NCBI GenBank assembly: GCA_023667095.1
Contig: JAMPAT010000002.1
Coordinates: forward strand, 131,445-195,444
Direction of reading: 5' to 3'
Source: Bacteroidales bacterium
Lineage (GTDB): Bacteria > Bacteroidota > Bacteroidia > Bacteroidales > UBA932
DNA: 64,000 nucleotides
Under the pieces are notes generated by a model, which was not told the DNA's origin, did no database searches, and was given only the letters and a program-made list of their open reading frames with translations. Below are positions 51,820 through 60,742 of this stretch, in pieces; within the stretch, counting starts at the first letter, position 1, and each line of letters opens with the position of its first letter. Position numbers and translations under genes: made by a program.

Positions 51820-53247
51820 TTACTCGGCACGTCTCACCCGGCGTACGGAAAACCTGTAGCAAAGGTTTATGCCAACCTTGGTTACACCTATATACGACTT
51901 GTCCTCAGGTGCACCCTTCGCAAACCATTTCTGATGTTCATCACTCCATTCCGCTATCTGCTGACGGTACTGTCCATAGCCTATTCCAAGCAGGAACTCT
52001 ATTCCCCAATGGTCTTTCCTGTCAAGGCGCAGGTTGTATCCGTAAGTTGCACCTACCGACCATGCAGGACGCTCGTTGCCGGCCTTCTCCGGATCCATTC
52101 CGAAATTCTGGTAAAGCAAACCGCCGCTCCATCTTGTGGTATACCACAGGAGATTCGCATGCACCCCGAAAAAATGTCCTTTGTGCATCGCGTCATTCAT
52201 CCAGTACCTCACCTCCGGGGAAATGCCATAGACATTTGTATTCCTGTCCGGATAGAAAATGTTTTTTCTTGTATACGTCCCCATCAGCTCAAACGAGAAA
52301 TGCTCTGCAAGCTGGATCTCAACCGCTATATCAGGAAGGACAACTGCGTCTGCAAGGACATTGGTCTTGATTCCCATCATCCATGGAGTATCCCAATATT
52401 TCCTTTCACGCTGCCGCACCGGCATCCGGTCCCGGCCAGCATTTGACATGTCCCCTGCCGTATCTGCCGTGCAGTCAGGCTCAGGCTCCGTAATAACATG
52501 CAAGGTATTATTCACATAGACAGTATCATGTATATATACGGTATCCTTTGCAGGCTTCATCCTGACAGCTGGCGCATTTCCCGGTACAGTGCACTCAATG
52601 CAGTACTCAGGTTCCGGGGCTGTCAGGTATGGCTTTGACGAGTCCCATTTGCAGAAAATGGCAAACCTGACGCACCTGAGCAGAGGGAAGAAGTCATTGT
52701 TGAGGATTTCCCAGGCCCTGCCGTTGTCAAGGCTGCGCAAAGCCTCCTTCCGTGCCCCCCACTCCTCTTCCGATATTATGCGGAGGATTTCATCCCTGTA
52801 CGGCATATCAGATTCAGCGATGAGCTCAGCAAGGCGGTTCCAGTCCTCATCAAGGCTCTCCGCATGTATCATAGACTCCGGTATATCCATAATCTCACGG
52901 ATATACGCGGCAGCTTCACCGGTCCTTTCCCTTGCAAGCGATGTGTTTTCGCCAAACAGGCCGTCCGGAGATGAACTTCCGCATATCCAGACCTGTAGCA
53001 GTGACTTGTCCGGGTCCTCCAGGACCTTTGCAAGTTCCTGTGCAGCGGCATTGACAGGCGGATAATCAGAAAGTTTTGCCACATTTACCGGCAGCTGGAT
53101 AGAGGTGAGGACGCTGTCGGAATAGACTATCCTCGAATCCAGATCCTGCGGATTGACATATCTTATATAGGTCTGCGCTCCAAGGCTGAAACAGCACGGA
53201 AAAGTGCAGAAAAGACATGCCATCAAATGATTTACAAGTAATTTCAT
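51820..53247 (-). CDS. DUF3575-type outer-membrane protein with OmpA-like N-terminal half
   Basis: About 475 residues from MKLLVNHLMACLFCTFPCCF (signal peptide ending LGAQ). Residues of roughly 25-180 resemble an OmpA-like domain: VWICGSSSPDGLFGENTSLA then RERTGEAAAYIREIMDIPES. A linker with DTVYIHDTVYVNNTLHV follows. The C-terminal half has the DUF3575 barrel plan (MMGIKTNVLADAVVLPDIAV, EHFSFELMGTYTRKN, ending YIGVTKVGINLCYRF). Such proteins accompany fimbrial and surface lipoprotein loci in Bacteroidales. It lies 137 bases before the DUF4493 operon and diverges from parE. Confidence 0.8.
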   Translation of the reverse strand: MKLLVNHLMACLFCTFPCCFSLGAQTYIRYVNPQDLDSRIVYSDSVLTSIQLPVNVAKLSDYPPVNAAAQELAKVLEDPDKSLLQVWICGSSSPDGLFGENTSLARERTGEAAAYIREIMDIPESMIHAESLDEDWNRLAELIAESDMPYRDEILRIISEEEWGARKEALRSLDNGRAWEILNNDFFPLLRCVRFAIFCKWDSSKPYLTAPEPEYCIECTVPGNAPAVRMKPAKDTVYIHDTVYVNNTLHVITEPEPDCTADTAGDMSNAGRDRMPVRQRERKYWDTPWMMGIKTNVLADAVVLPDIAVEIQLAEHFSFELMGTYTRKNIFYPDRNTNVYGISPEVRYWMNDAMHKGHFFGVHANLLWYTTRWSGGLLYQNFGMDPEKAGNERPAWSVGATYGYNLRLDRKDHWGIEFLLGIGYGQYRQQIAEWSDEHQKWFAKGAPEDKSYIGVTKVGINLCYRFSVRRVRRAE

Positions 53248-53282
53248 AATGCAATAGTTGGTCATTAAATCTTATTCGCCGG

Positions 53283-53290
53283 CAAAAATA
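53283..53290 (-). promoter_or_regulatory. Candidate -7 element of the DUF3575 gene
   Basis: The minus strand has TATTTTTG (TAnnTTTG), 35 bases before the start. It lies 13 bases from the opposite-facing parE element, so the two promoters overlap. Confidence 0.45.
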
Positions 53291-53303
53291 TGTATTTTTT
53301 TGT

Positions 53304-53311
53304 TACCTTTG
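53304..53311 (+). promoter_or_regulatory. Candidate -7 element of parE
   Basis: TACCTTTG (TAnnTTTG), 19 bases before the parE start. No clear -33 TTTG. Confidence 0.5.
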
Positions 53312-53330
53312 CAGGATATGCGCTTAAATT

Positions 53331-55235
53331 ATGGCAGAGGGAACTATAAATTACACTGAAGACAATATCCAGACACTGGAATGGAATGAGCACATCCGCA
53401 GAAGGGCAGGAATGTATATCGGGAGGCTTGGAAACGGAGACAACCCGAGTGATGGCATATATGTACTGCTGAAAGAGGTTGTGGACAACTCCATAGATGA
53501 ATTCACTTCAGGATTCGGAAAGGTAATCAACATCACCATACAGGACAAGACTGTAACAGTCAGGGATTTCGGACGAGGGATTCCTTTGGGCAAGGTCGTG
53601 GATGTGACAAGCAAGCTGAATACCGGAGGTAAATTCGACGATGAGTCCTTCCAGAAGTCCGTAGGACTGAACGGTGTGGGTACCAAGGCGGTGAATGCAC
53701 TTTCGCAGGATTTCTATGTGGAATCGTTCCGTGACGGAAAGAGTTCATTTGCGCATTATTCAAAAGGCATCCTGCTTGACTCCGGTCAAAGGGAGACAAA
53801 GGAAAGGAACGGCACTTTCGTAAGGTTTACTGCAGATACAGAAATGTTCAGCGACACATTCGCATACAACATGGAATATGTGGAACCGCTGATAAAGAAC
53901 TATGCATATCTGAAAAGAGGCCTGAGCCTTAATCTAAACGGTACGGTCTACAAGTCAGACAAAGGTCTTCTCGACCTTATCAACGACTCCATGTCAGAGG
54001 AGCCTCTGTATCAGCCGATACATCTGGAGGGAAAGGACATAGAGATTGTCCTTACGCATGGAGGAAGCTATGGGGAGAATATCCTGTCATTCGTCAACGG
54101 ACAGAACACCCGTGACGGTGGAACCCACCTGGCTGCATTCAGGGAGGCCATTGCAAAGACACTTAAGGAGTTCTACAAGAAGGACTATGCCCCTGAAGAC
54201 ATCCGCCAGGGAGTTGTCGGTGCAGTCAGTATACAGATACAGGAGCCCCATTTCGAGTCCCAGACCAAAATCAAGCTCGGTTCAACATACCTTTGGGAGA
54301 AGAACATACAGAAGGACGGCCAGACACTCCATGACGTAGGCCCGACAATCAGGAGCTTCATCAATGACTTCATAAAGACAAACCTGGACAACTATCTGCA
54401 TATCCACAAGGATGTTGCAGCTGCAATCCAGGACAAGATTGTGGCATCCGAGAAGGAACGCAAGGAAATCTCCGGAATCCAGAAGAAGACAAGGGAGAGG
54501 AACAAGCGTACCAATGTGTACAACAAGAAGCTGCGCGACTGCAGGGTCCACTATAATGACAAGGTGTCAAAGGACAGGCAGAACGAGCCTGAACTTACAA
54601 GCGTGTTCATCACAGAGGGAGACTCTGCGAGCGGAACCATCACCAAGGTACGCAACGCAAATTACCAGGCTGTGTTCAGCCTCAGGGGAAAACCTATCAA
54701 CTGCTATAAGGAGAGCCGCAAGAAAGTGGCAGAGAACGAGGAACTTAACCTCCTTATCTCAGCCCTTGGAGTGGAGGATGATATGGACAACCTCCGCTAC
54801 AACAATATCATCGTGGCAACCGATGCCGATAACGACGGCATGCACATCCGTATGCTCGTGCTGACATTCTTCCTGAAATATTATCCTGACCTTGTCCGCA
54901 GGGGACATGTACACATCCTGCAGACCCCTCTGTTCAGGGTAAGGAACAAGAAGACAACATACTACTGCTACTCCCCTGAAGAGAAGGAGGAAGCCATAAA
55001 GAAAATAAAGAGCGGTGTTGAAGTCACAAGGTTCAAAGGCCTTGGAGAAATTTCGTCAGACGAGTTCGTCCATTTCATCGGAGAGGACATGAGGCTTGAT
55101 CCAGTCAAGCTCAGCGACGAGGAAAGCATTGCAGAGCTGCTCGAATTCTACATGGGAGACAATACTATAGACAGACAGAACTTTATCCGTCAGAACCTCA
55201 GGAGCGAGGAGGAACTGGAGGATGTAAACATCTAA
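53331..55235 (+). CDS. parE: DNA topoisomerase IV subunit B (ParE)
   Basis: 634 residues. GHKL ATPase motifs: LLKEVVDNSIDEFTSGFGKV, RDFGRGIPLG, GLNGVGTKAVNALS. The TOPRIM domain has ITEGDSASGTITK, and the metal site DADNDGMHIRM follows. The C-terminal signature is RFKGLGEISSDEFVHFIGED. The opening TINYTEDNIQTLEWNEHIRR RAGMYIGRLGNGDNPSDGIY form (split here) is that of Bacteroidetes ParE rather than GyrB, which has a longer C-terminal insert. It supplies the ATPase of the chromosome-decatenating enzyme; parC is not adjacent in the window. The acyltransferase gene follows after 16 bases. Confidence 0.9.
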   Translation: MAEGTINYTEDNIQTLEWNEHIRRRAGMYIGRLGNGDNPSDGIYVLLKEVVDNSIDEFTSGFGKVINITIQDKTVTVRDFGRGIPLGKVVDVTSKLNTGGKFDDESFQKSVGLNGVGTKAVNALSQDFYVESFRDGKSSFAHYSKGILLDSGQRETKERNGTFVRFTADTEMFSDTFAYNMEYVEPLIKNYAYLKRGLSLNLNGTVYKSDKGLLDLINDSMSEEPLYQPIHLEGKDIEIVLTHGGSYGENILSFVNGQNTRDGGTHLAAFREAIAKTLKEFYKKDYAPEDIRQGVVGAVSIQIQEPHFESQTKIKLGSTYLWEKNIQKDGQTLHDVGPTIRSFINDFIKTNLDNYLHIHKDVAAAIQDKIVASEKERKEISGIQKKTRERNKRTNVYNKKLRDCRVHYNDKVSKDRQNEPELTSVFITEGDSASGTITKVRNANYQAVFSLRGKPINCYKESRKKVAENEELNLLISALGVEDDMDNLRYNNIIVATDADNDGMHIRMLVLTFFLKYYPDLVRRGHVHILQTPLFRVRNKKTTYYCYSPEEKEEAIKKIKSGVEVTRFKGLGEISSDEFVHFIGEDMRLDPVKLSDEESIAELLEFYMGDNTIDRQNFIRQNLRSEEELEDVNI

Positions 55236-55251
55236 TCAATTTCAGAAAGCA

Positions 55252-55806
55252 ATGTGGAGAAAATTCTGTAAGTTCATATTGGTGAACATCTGGGGCTGGA
55301 CTCCTGTAGGGGGTACCGCACCTGACAAGAAATGCATACTTCTCGGTGTCCCGCATACCTCGGCATGGGATTTCGTCATTGCATACCTGTTCTACCAGGC
55401 TGTAGGTGGTGATGCCCTCTGCATGGTAAAGAAGGAATTCTTCAAATGGCCTCTCGGGCCGATTATCCGCAAGATGGGAGGGATACCAGTTGACAGGAAA
55501 AGCCCTTCTTCAGTAGTGAGAAGTGTCATCCGGGAAATGGATAAAAGGGAAAATTTCCACCTTGCGATAGCCCCTGAAGGGACACGCAAGCCAGTCAAGA
55601 AGTGGAAGACCGGATTTCACCTGATTGCAAAGGAGACCGGAGTTCCTGTATATCTATGCTATTTCGACTGGGGTACAAAGCGCGTCGGCATAGACCGTAA
55701 GGTCGAGCTTACAGACGACCCGAAGGCTGACATGGAGCGTATCCAGAAGATGTATGAGGAGATGCACCTTACAGGGAAGCATCCGGAGAACTACATTACA
55801 CATTAA
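55252..55806 (+). CDS. PlsC-like 1-acyl-glycerol-3-phosphate acyltransferase
   Basis: 184 residues. The acyltransferase motif HxxxxD is HTSAWD near residue 36. The second block is MVKKEFFKWPLGPIIRKMGG IPVDRK (split), and the third IAPEGTRKPVKKWKTGF contains EGTR, which binds the glycerol phosphate. Most likely it adds a second fatty acid to lysophosphatidate or a related acceptor at the membrane; the short length and absence of an N-terminal helix fit the small Bacteroidetes PlsC relatives. It sits 11 bases before an acyl-CoA ligase gene, which could supply its substrate. Confidence 0.85.
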   Translation: MWRKFCKFILVNIWGWTPVGGTAPDKKCILLGVPHTSAWDFVIAYLFYQAVGGDALCMVKKEFFKWPLGPIIRKMGGIPVDRKSPSSVVRSVIREMDKRENFHLAIAPEGTRKPVKKWKTGFHLIAKETGVPVYLCYFDWGTKRVGIDRKVELTDDPKADMERIQKMYEEMHLTGKHPENYITH

Positions 55807-55817
55807 AAAGTAAACTG

Positions 55818-57515
55818 ATGAATTATTTTTACAGACGCGTGCAGAAACTCAGGGAGAAGAACCTTGATACCCTCGCAAAGCTCTATGAATATTCAACTGT
55901 CATATTCGAGAAGAATCCGTTCACAAGATGGGCCGACAGCAAGGATGGAGGATACACTTTCGGTGAATTCCGGAAAAAATGCGACGGGCTTTCGAAGAAA
56001 CTGACACAATATGGAATCGGAGCCGGTGACAAGGTTGCAATACTGTCCCAGAGCATGCCGAACTGGTCCGTTGCATTTTTCAGCACAGTACCTTTCGGAA
56101 GAATTGCAATACCGATTCTGCCTGACAGTTCCGAAAATGAGGTTACAAATATTCTCAGGCATTCAGAGAGCAAGGTAATATTCGTCTCTGAACGCCTTCT
56201 GCCCAAACTCAGCCAGGAGTGCATGGACAGGCTTACCTTGGTAATAGACATTGACACGTTCGATGTCATAAAGGCAGACGATGAAAAATTCACATGCGAC
56301 GGAAAGGTCAGCCTGCCGATGCCGGATGACATCGCGACAATAATCTACACTTCAGGCACAACCGGAAGCGCAAAAGGTGTTGTACTCAGCCACAGGAACC
56401 TGATGTCCAATGTCATATCAAGCTACCATACCTGCAAGAGGACGCAGAAGGACAGATGGCTGTCAATACTGCCTATGGCACATACGCTTGAGATGACAAT
56501 CTGCATGCTCTACCCGATGTATTGCGGAGCCTGCGTATATTACCTGTCCAAGCCTCCTGTAGCATCCATACTGATGAAGGCCCTGAAGACAGTCAAGCCT
56601 ACAACCATGCTTTCCGTACCTCTCATAATAGAGAAGGTATACAAGTCCAGCATTCTGCCGACTATACAGAAGAGCCGTACACTGACATGGATGAATACAC
56701 ACATGAACGGGCTGATGTGCAAGATTATAGGTCTGAAACTGAAAAGTACGTTCGGTGGACATCTGACATTCTTCGGCATCGGAGGGGCAAAGATGGACAG
56801 CGAAGTGGAGGCCTTCCTGTTGAAAGCCGGCTTCCCATACGCAATCGGATACGGATTAACCGAAACATCACCGCTGCTGAGCTATGCCATGAAAAAAGGA
56901 AGGACACCAGGTTCTATCGGATATCCGGTAAAGGGTGTCAAGCTTAAGCTGCATGACGTGAATCCAGAGACAGGAGAAGGAGAGATTGTAGCAAAGGGAG
57001 ACAACGTGATGCTCGGATACTACAAGGACCCGAAAAGGACAAAGAGTGTATTCACGGAAGACGAATGGTTCCGCACAAGTGACCTTGCAATACAGGATGA
57101 AAAAGGACGTTTCTTCATCAAGGGACGCAAGAACAACATGATTCTCGGACCGTCTGGAGAAAACATCTACCCTGAGGAGATTGAAAATGTAATAAACAAT
57201 GTCGAAGGAGTAAACGAGTCAATCGTTGTCGAGCGCAACGGGCATCTTGTCGCCCTCGTGCAGCTTGACGAGAATATCATAGACTGGGACAAGGAGAGCG
57301 AGGACAAGATCTATGAGAAGCTTGACAGTTTCAAGGATGCCCTGATGAAAAAGGTCAACAAGAATGTGAACAAGACTTCAAAGATCAATTCTGTAGAGGT
57401 GATGAAAGAACCTTTCGAGAAGACAGCCACTTCCAAGATCAGACGTTTCAAATACAAGGATTCAGCCCCTACCGTGGAATCTGAGTCCTCTGGGGAAGAA
57501 AAGAAACAAGGATGA
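55818..57515 (+). CDS. Long-chain acyl-CoA ligase (AMP-forming)
   Basis: 565 residues. The AMP-binding P-loop is TIIYTSGTTGSAKGVVLSHR near residue 175. Further motifs are GGAKMDSEVEAFLLKAGFPY, YGLTETSPLLSY, the hinge DEWFRTSDLAIQDEKGRFFI KGRKNNMI (split) and GPSGENIYPEEIE. The catalytic Lys is expected at the C-terminus near EKTATSKIRRFKYK. The enzyme activates fatty acids with CoA, for membrane lipid or fatty-acid use. The gene lies directly behind the PlsC-like gene, and a bidirectional hairpin follows. Confidence 0.88.
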   Translation: MNYFYRRVQKLREKNLDTLAKLYEYSTVIFEKNPFTRWADSKDGGYTFGEFRKKCDGLSKKLTQYGIGAGDKVAILSQSMPNWSVAFFSTVPFGRIAIPILPDSSENEVTNILRHSESKVIFVSERLLPKLSQECMDRLTLVIDIDTFDVIKADDEKFTCDGKVSLPMPDDIATIIYTSGTTGSAKGVVLSHRNLMSNVISSYHTCKRTQKDRWLSILPMAHTLEMTICMLYPMYCGACVYYLSKPPVASILMKALKTVKPTTMLSVPLIIEKVYKSSILPTIQKSRTLTWMNTHMNGLMCKIIGLKLKSTFGGHLTFFGIGGAKMDSEVEAFLLKAGFPYAIGYGLTETSPLLSYAMKKGRTPGSIGYPVKGVKLKLHDVNPETGEGEIVAKGDNVMLGYYKDPKRTKSVFTEDEWFRTSDLAIQDEKGRFFIKGRKNNMILGPSGENIYPEEIENVINNVEGVNESIVVERNGHLVALVQLDENIIDWDKESEDKIYEKLDSFKDALMKKVNKNVNKTSKINSVEVMKEPFEKTATSKIRRFKYKDSAPTVESESSGEEKKQG

Positions 57516-57548
57516 CATCAAGCAGAGAAAAATAAGGCGAGCAAAAAA

Positions 57549-57577
57549 TAGAGGACTGACCAATGGCCAGTCCTCTA
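57549..57577. terminator. Bidirectional hairpin between the ligase gene and rplI
   Basis: TAGAGGACTG pairs perfectly with CAGTCCTCTA around a 9-base loop; a run of A precedes it on the plus strand, giving a T tract on the minus strand. It ends both convergent transcripts. Confidence 0.82.
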
Positions 57578-57598
57578 TCATATGTAACGTGGGAAATA

Positions 57599-58042
57599 TT
57601 ACTCAGCGATAACCTCAACTGAAACTGTTCCCTTGATATCCTTGTAGCACTTTACAGTAGCCTCGTAAGTTCCAAGCTCCTTTGCCTCTGCAACGAAAGT
57701 GATATCTTTCTTGTCAACCTCTACGCCTGCAGCAACAAGAGCCTCTGCAATCTGTGCAGTAGTAACTGAGCCATAGATCTTACCAGACTCGCTAACCTTT
57801 ACAGCAACCTTGACTGGTGTAGCTGCTATCTTAGCTGCAAGAGCCTCAGCATCTGAACGAAGCTTAGCCTCCTTGTGAGCCCTCTGGCGGATATTCTCAG
57901 CATGAACCTTCTTTGCAGATGGTGTTGCAAGAGTTGCAAATCCCTGAGGGATAAGGTAGTTGACAGCATATCCTGTCTTTACTTCAACGATTTCGTCTGC
58001 GTGGCCTACGTTAGCCACATCTTTCTTAAGTATAATCTCCAT
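57599..58042 (-). CDS. rplI: 50S ribosomal protein L9
   Basis: 147 residues of standard length. The N-terminal domain has MEIILKKDVANVGHADEIVE and VKTGYAVNYLIPQGFATLAT, then the long connecting helix (HAENIRQRAHKEAKLRSDAE), and a C-terminal domain with ISG-like SESGKIYGSVTTAQIAEAL. It binds 23S rRNA and helps keep the reading frame. It is the last gene of the rpsF-rpsR-rplI operon, 13 bases after rpsR. Confidence 0.97.
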   Translation of the reverse strand: MEIILKKDVANVGHADEIVEVKTGYAVNYLIPQGFATLATPSAKKVHAENIRQRAHKEAKLRSDAEALAAKIAATPVKVAVKVSESGKIYGSVTTAQIAEALVAAGVEVDKKDITFVAEAKELGTYEATVKCYKDIKGTVSVEVIAE

Positions 58043-58055
58043 ATTGCTGTCCTCC

Positions 58056-58322
58056 TTATTTCAAAAGGTCTGTTACGTAAGGGAGAAGCGCGAGATGCCT
58101 TGCCCTCTTGACTGCCTGTGCGACTTTCCTCTGGAATTTGAGTGAAGTTCCGGTGAGACGGCGAGGAAGGATCTTGCCCTGCTCGTTCAGGAATTTCTTA
58201 AGGAACTCTGCATCCTTGTAGTCAACATATTTGATGCCTGCCTTTTTGAAACGGCAGTATTTCTTCTTTCTAACCTCTACTGTAGGAGGGTTAAGATAAC
58301 GGATTTCATTGTTCTGTGCCAT
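58056..58322 (-). CDS. rpsR: 30S ribosomal protein S18
   Basis: 88 residues from [10 protein letters not shown] at 58322; an upstream ATG at 58385 would run into rpsF and is rejected. The S18 core is clear: [40 protein letters not shown] and [20 protein letters not shown]. It forms a heterodimer with S6 on the platform of the small subunit. It lies 13 bases downstream of rpsF, the usual order. Confidence 0.97.
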   Translation of the reverse strand: MAQNNEIRYLNPPTVEVRKKKYCRFKKAGIKYVDYKDAEFLKKFLNEQGKILPRRLTGTSLKFQRKVAQAVKRARHLALLPYVTDLLK

Positions 58323-58335
58323 AGTTCTGTCCTCC

Positions 58336-58674
58336 TTATTTAGCCTGTTTGTTAGCCCTTCTCTTCTCTGCGTATGCGACAGCATGCTTGTCCATAGCGA
58401 AAGTAAGGAACCTCATGATACGCTCGTCACGGCGGTACTGAGTCTCAAGAGTGTCAATAAACTGAGTGTCAGCCTTGAACTCAATCAGATAATAAAATCC
58501 TGTAGTCTTCTTCTGGATAGGGTAAGCAAGCTGCTTGAGACCCCAGTCCTCCTCGTACACTACTTCTCCACCATTCTCCTTGATGAAGCTTGTGTACTTT
58601 GCTACCGCTTCCTTCATCTGGGCCTCAGACAAAACGGGAGTTGCAATGAAAACGGTTTCGTACTGTTTGATCAT
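58336..58674 (-). CDS. rpsF: 30S ribosomal protein S6
   Basis: 112 residues. Family blocks: [40 protein letters not shown] and [35 protein letters not shown] (split). It binds S18 on the ribosome and heads the operon. In many bacteria the S6:S18 pair represses its own mRNA through a leader hairpin; a possible one is at 58708-58739 here. Confidence 0.97.
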   Translation of the reverse strand: MIKQYETVFIATPVLSEAQMKEAVAKYTSFIKENGGEVVYEEDWGLKQLAYPIQKKTTGFYYLIEFKADTQFIDTLETQYRRDERIMRFLTFAMDKHAVAYAEKRRANKQAK

Positions 58675-58707
58675 TTTGTTTGTAATTAATTGTTACTAAA
58701 GCATTAA

Positions 58708-58739
58708 CCCGTCTGCAAGAATCAATTCCGCAAAACGGG
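58708..58739 (-). promoter_or_regulatory. Leader hairpin of rpsF, candidate S6:S18 autoregulatory site
   Basis: On the minus strand CCCGT pairs with ACGGG, with inner TGC/GCA and GAAT/ATTC steps, between the promoter and the rpsF start. Position fits the S6:S18 leader, but the CCG bulge of the known motif is not obvious. Confidence 0.35.
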
Positions 58740-58742
58740 CTG

Positions 58743-58773
58743 CAAATATAGCGATTAAAATTTTAAAATCCAA
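58743..58773 (-). promoter_or_regulatory. Promoter of the rpsF-rpsR-rplI operon
   Basis: The minus strand has TATATTTG (58743-58750), with TTG 20 bases up (58771-58773), 68 bases before rpsF. Confidence 0.6.
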
Positions 58774-59067
58774 CGATTTTTACCATCTACCAGCAACTAT
58801 TCCGTACAGCACACAACTGTTCCAATACCGGCAGGCAACCTTTTCAAGTGCACAACGGCAAAGAAACCGGAAGACAGACGAAAAGGACCTGATGAATGGC
58901 AGAAAATAAATCAGGAAAAGACAGAAAGAAAAAGCATCAGACAAGCACAGAAACAGGCAGAGAAACACGAAACCTGAAAATGACATGGGGGGGCCGGCAG
59001 ACACAAAAGGAGCCGGAAGAATATGTAGAACGATACAACTATAAAGGATCAAGCCCCGGTAAAAATG
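58774..59067. other. Intergenic stretch without a supported gene
   Basis: About 290 bases upstream of rpsF. Short frames exist on both strands, but they overlap each other antisense, have no homology I recognise and are low-complexity or merely hydrophobic. I see no RNA gene. Confidence 0.5.
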
Positions 59068-59096
59068 AAAGAGTCCGGTGCAATACCGGACTCTTT
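59068..59096. terminator. Hairpin terminator between pepD and the rpsF upstream region
   Basis: AAAGAGTCCGGT (59068-59079) and ACCGGACTCTTT (59085-59096) form a perfect 12-bp stem with a 5-base loop. On the minus strand TTTCATTTTTAC follows, so it can end the pepD transcript. Confidence 0.85.
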
Positions 59097-59267
59097 CTAT
59101 AAATGGATAATATTTAACTCATCCAACTTTTGGGAGTAACTTCAACAGTCTTGCCATCCTGTCTTTCCGTACTCCTAATGGATTTTTACGCTTAAGCAGT
59201 ACTACTTTCAGGAGGTGCTTCGACCCGGACTCTCCCCGAGAATTTCAGTCAGATGATCCTGACTCAA
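59097..59267 (-). other. Short conserved-looking open frame downstream of pepD (remnant or small gene)
   Basis: In one minus-strand frame I read SKHLLKVVLLKRKNPLGVRK, DRMARLLKLLPKVG and a stop at about 59120. It is strongly basic and amphipathic with no clear start. It may be a small-protein remnant or chance coding. It lies between the pepD stop and the terminator. Confidence 0.3.
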
Positions 59268-60722
59268 TTATTTCACAGGAATATTCTCAAGGACAGCCTG
59301 GAGGAAATCCCAGCACTTCCCGACTGAGGCAATGTTTACCCTCTCATCAGGAGAATGCGGACTCATTATTGTCGGGCCGCATGAAACCATGTCCCAGTCA
59401 GGATATGCGCTGCTGAAGATACCGCACTCAAGTCCGGCATGTATCGCCATTACAGCAGGCTCATTTCCATACATGTCTGCATATACCCTCTTCATTGCAT
59501 GGAGAATCGGTGAAGCTGCATTCGGTGCCCATCCGCTGTATGCACCGTCAAAGACGACATTTCCGCCAGCCAGGGCAAACACGGCAGCCATCTTTTCAGC
59601 AAGAAGTTCCTTTGCCGTATCCACAGAGCTGCGCAAAAGCGACTTCACCTGGAACTTTCCGTCAGCAATCTTCACTATTGCGAGGTTATTGGAAGTCTCG
59701 ACAAGCCCGGGCATCTGGTCGCTCATCCTTTCGACCCCGTCAGGGCATGCAAGCACTGCACAGACACCCTTCAATGCATCTGCATCAGCGATATACCCAT
59801 TTACTGGAGATGTCTCCTCAAGGAAAACAGCAGCATCAGGATCTGTAACCGCATATTCTTTCTTGACTATGGCAGCAATCTCCTCAACCTTGGCCTTCAC
59901 GTCAGCAACAGCACCTGCAGGTACGAGAATAGTTGCAAAAGCCTCACGTGGAATGGCATTGCGCATATTCCCACCTGCAAAATCCACAAGTTTTACCCCG
60001 AAGTCACGGAGAAGCGGAAGAAGCACCCTTGCGGCGACCTTATTTGCATTGGCACGGCAGAGGATAATGTCCATTCCGGAATGTCCTCCCTTAAGTCCCT
60101 TGACATTGAGTTGGAAAGCCTCGTATCCATCCTCCGCAGGGGCAACTGAATACGGAATCTCAGCAGTGGCGTCCATTCCACCGGCGCATCCTATATACAG
60201 TTCTCCCTCAGTCTCTGAATCAAGGTTGATAAGGATATCGCCTTTGAGTATCCCAGGCTTCAGCGCACGCGCCCCGGTCATTCCTGTTTCCTCGTCTGTA
60301 GTGACAAGCACCTCAACAGGACCATGCTTCAAGTCCTTGGACTCCAGCACAGAAAGTGCCATTGCGACACCTATTCCATTGTCTGCACCGAGCGTTGTAC
60401 CCTTTGCCTTTACCCACTCGCCGTCAATCCACGTCTCAATAGGATCCGTCTCAAAGTCATGCACTGTATCTGCATTCTTCTGTGGAACCATATCCATATG
60501 CCCCTGCAGAATCACTCCTTTGCAATTCTCCATGCCTGGAGTTGCAGGCTTCCTTATTATTATATTACCGATTTCATCCTTTATTGTCTCAAGACCGAGC
60601 GATTTTCCAAATTCATAGAGATATTCAGAAACTTTCTCCTCATGCTTTGACGGACGCGGAATCCTGGTAAGTGCATAGAAATTCTTCCAGACAAGTTCCG
60701 GCTTAAGTTCTTTGATTGTCAT
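59268..60722 (-). CDS. pepD: Aminoacyl-histidine dipeptidase PepD (M20 family)
   Basis: 484 residues, usual for PepD. Metal and catalytic motifs: LQGHMDMVPQKN (first His and Asp), TTLGADNGIGVAMAL (bridging Asp), VTTDEETGMTGA (Glu pair) and NLDSETEGELYIGCAGG. The lid domain is inserted at LKGGHSGMDIILCRANANKV. C-terminal IHAGLECGIFSSAYPDWDMV gives the last metal ligands. A cytoplasmic enzyme that cleaves dipeptides such as Xaa-His. Nearby, on the opposite strand, is a POT peptide importer, which fits a peptide-use neighbourhood. The DUF4831 gene lies 20 bases upstream. Confidence 0.93.
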   Translation of the reverse strand: MTIKELKPELVWKNFYALTRIPRPSKHEEKVSEYLYEFGKSLGLETIKDEIGNIIIRKPATPGMENCKGVILQGHMDMVPQKNADTVHDFETDPIETWIDGEWVKAKGTTLGADNGIGVAMALSVLESKDLKHGPVEVLVTTDEETGMTGARALKPGILKGDILINLDSETEGELYIGCAGGMDATAEIPYSVAPAEDGYEAFQLNVKGLKGGHSGMDIILCRANANKVAARVLLPLLRDFGVKLVDFAGGNMRNAIPREAFATILVPAGAVADVKAKVEEIAAIVKKEYAVTDPDAAVFLEETSPVNGYIADADALKGVCAVLACPDGVERMSDQMPGLVETSNNLAIVKIADGKFQVKSLLRSSVDTAKELLAEKMAAVFALAGGNVVFDGAYSGWAPNAASPILHAMKRVYADMYGNEPAVMAIHAGLECGIFSSAYPDWDMVSCGPTIMSPHSPDERVNIASVGKCWDFLQAVLENIPVK

Positions 60723-60742
60723 GACTATATATTTTATATATG

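Noticed and set aside
58780..59052. Hydrophobic 90-codon minus-strand frame upstream of rpsF, and an overlapping plus-strand frame at 58896-59102
   Set aside because: They overlap each other, have no family resemblance, and the first lies in the promoter region of rpsF.
59332..60618. A 428-codon plus-strand frame opposite pepD
   Set aside because: It is antisense to a complete, motif-bearing M20 peptidase and has no recognisable domain; its length comes from codon bias.
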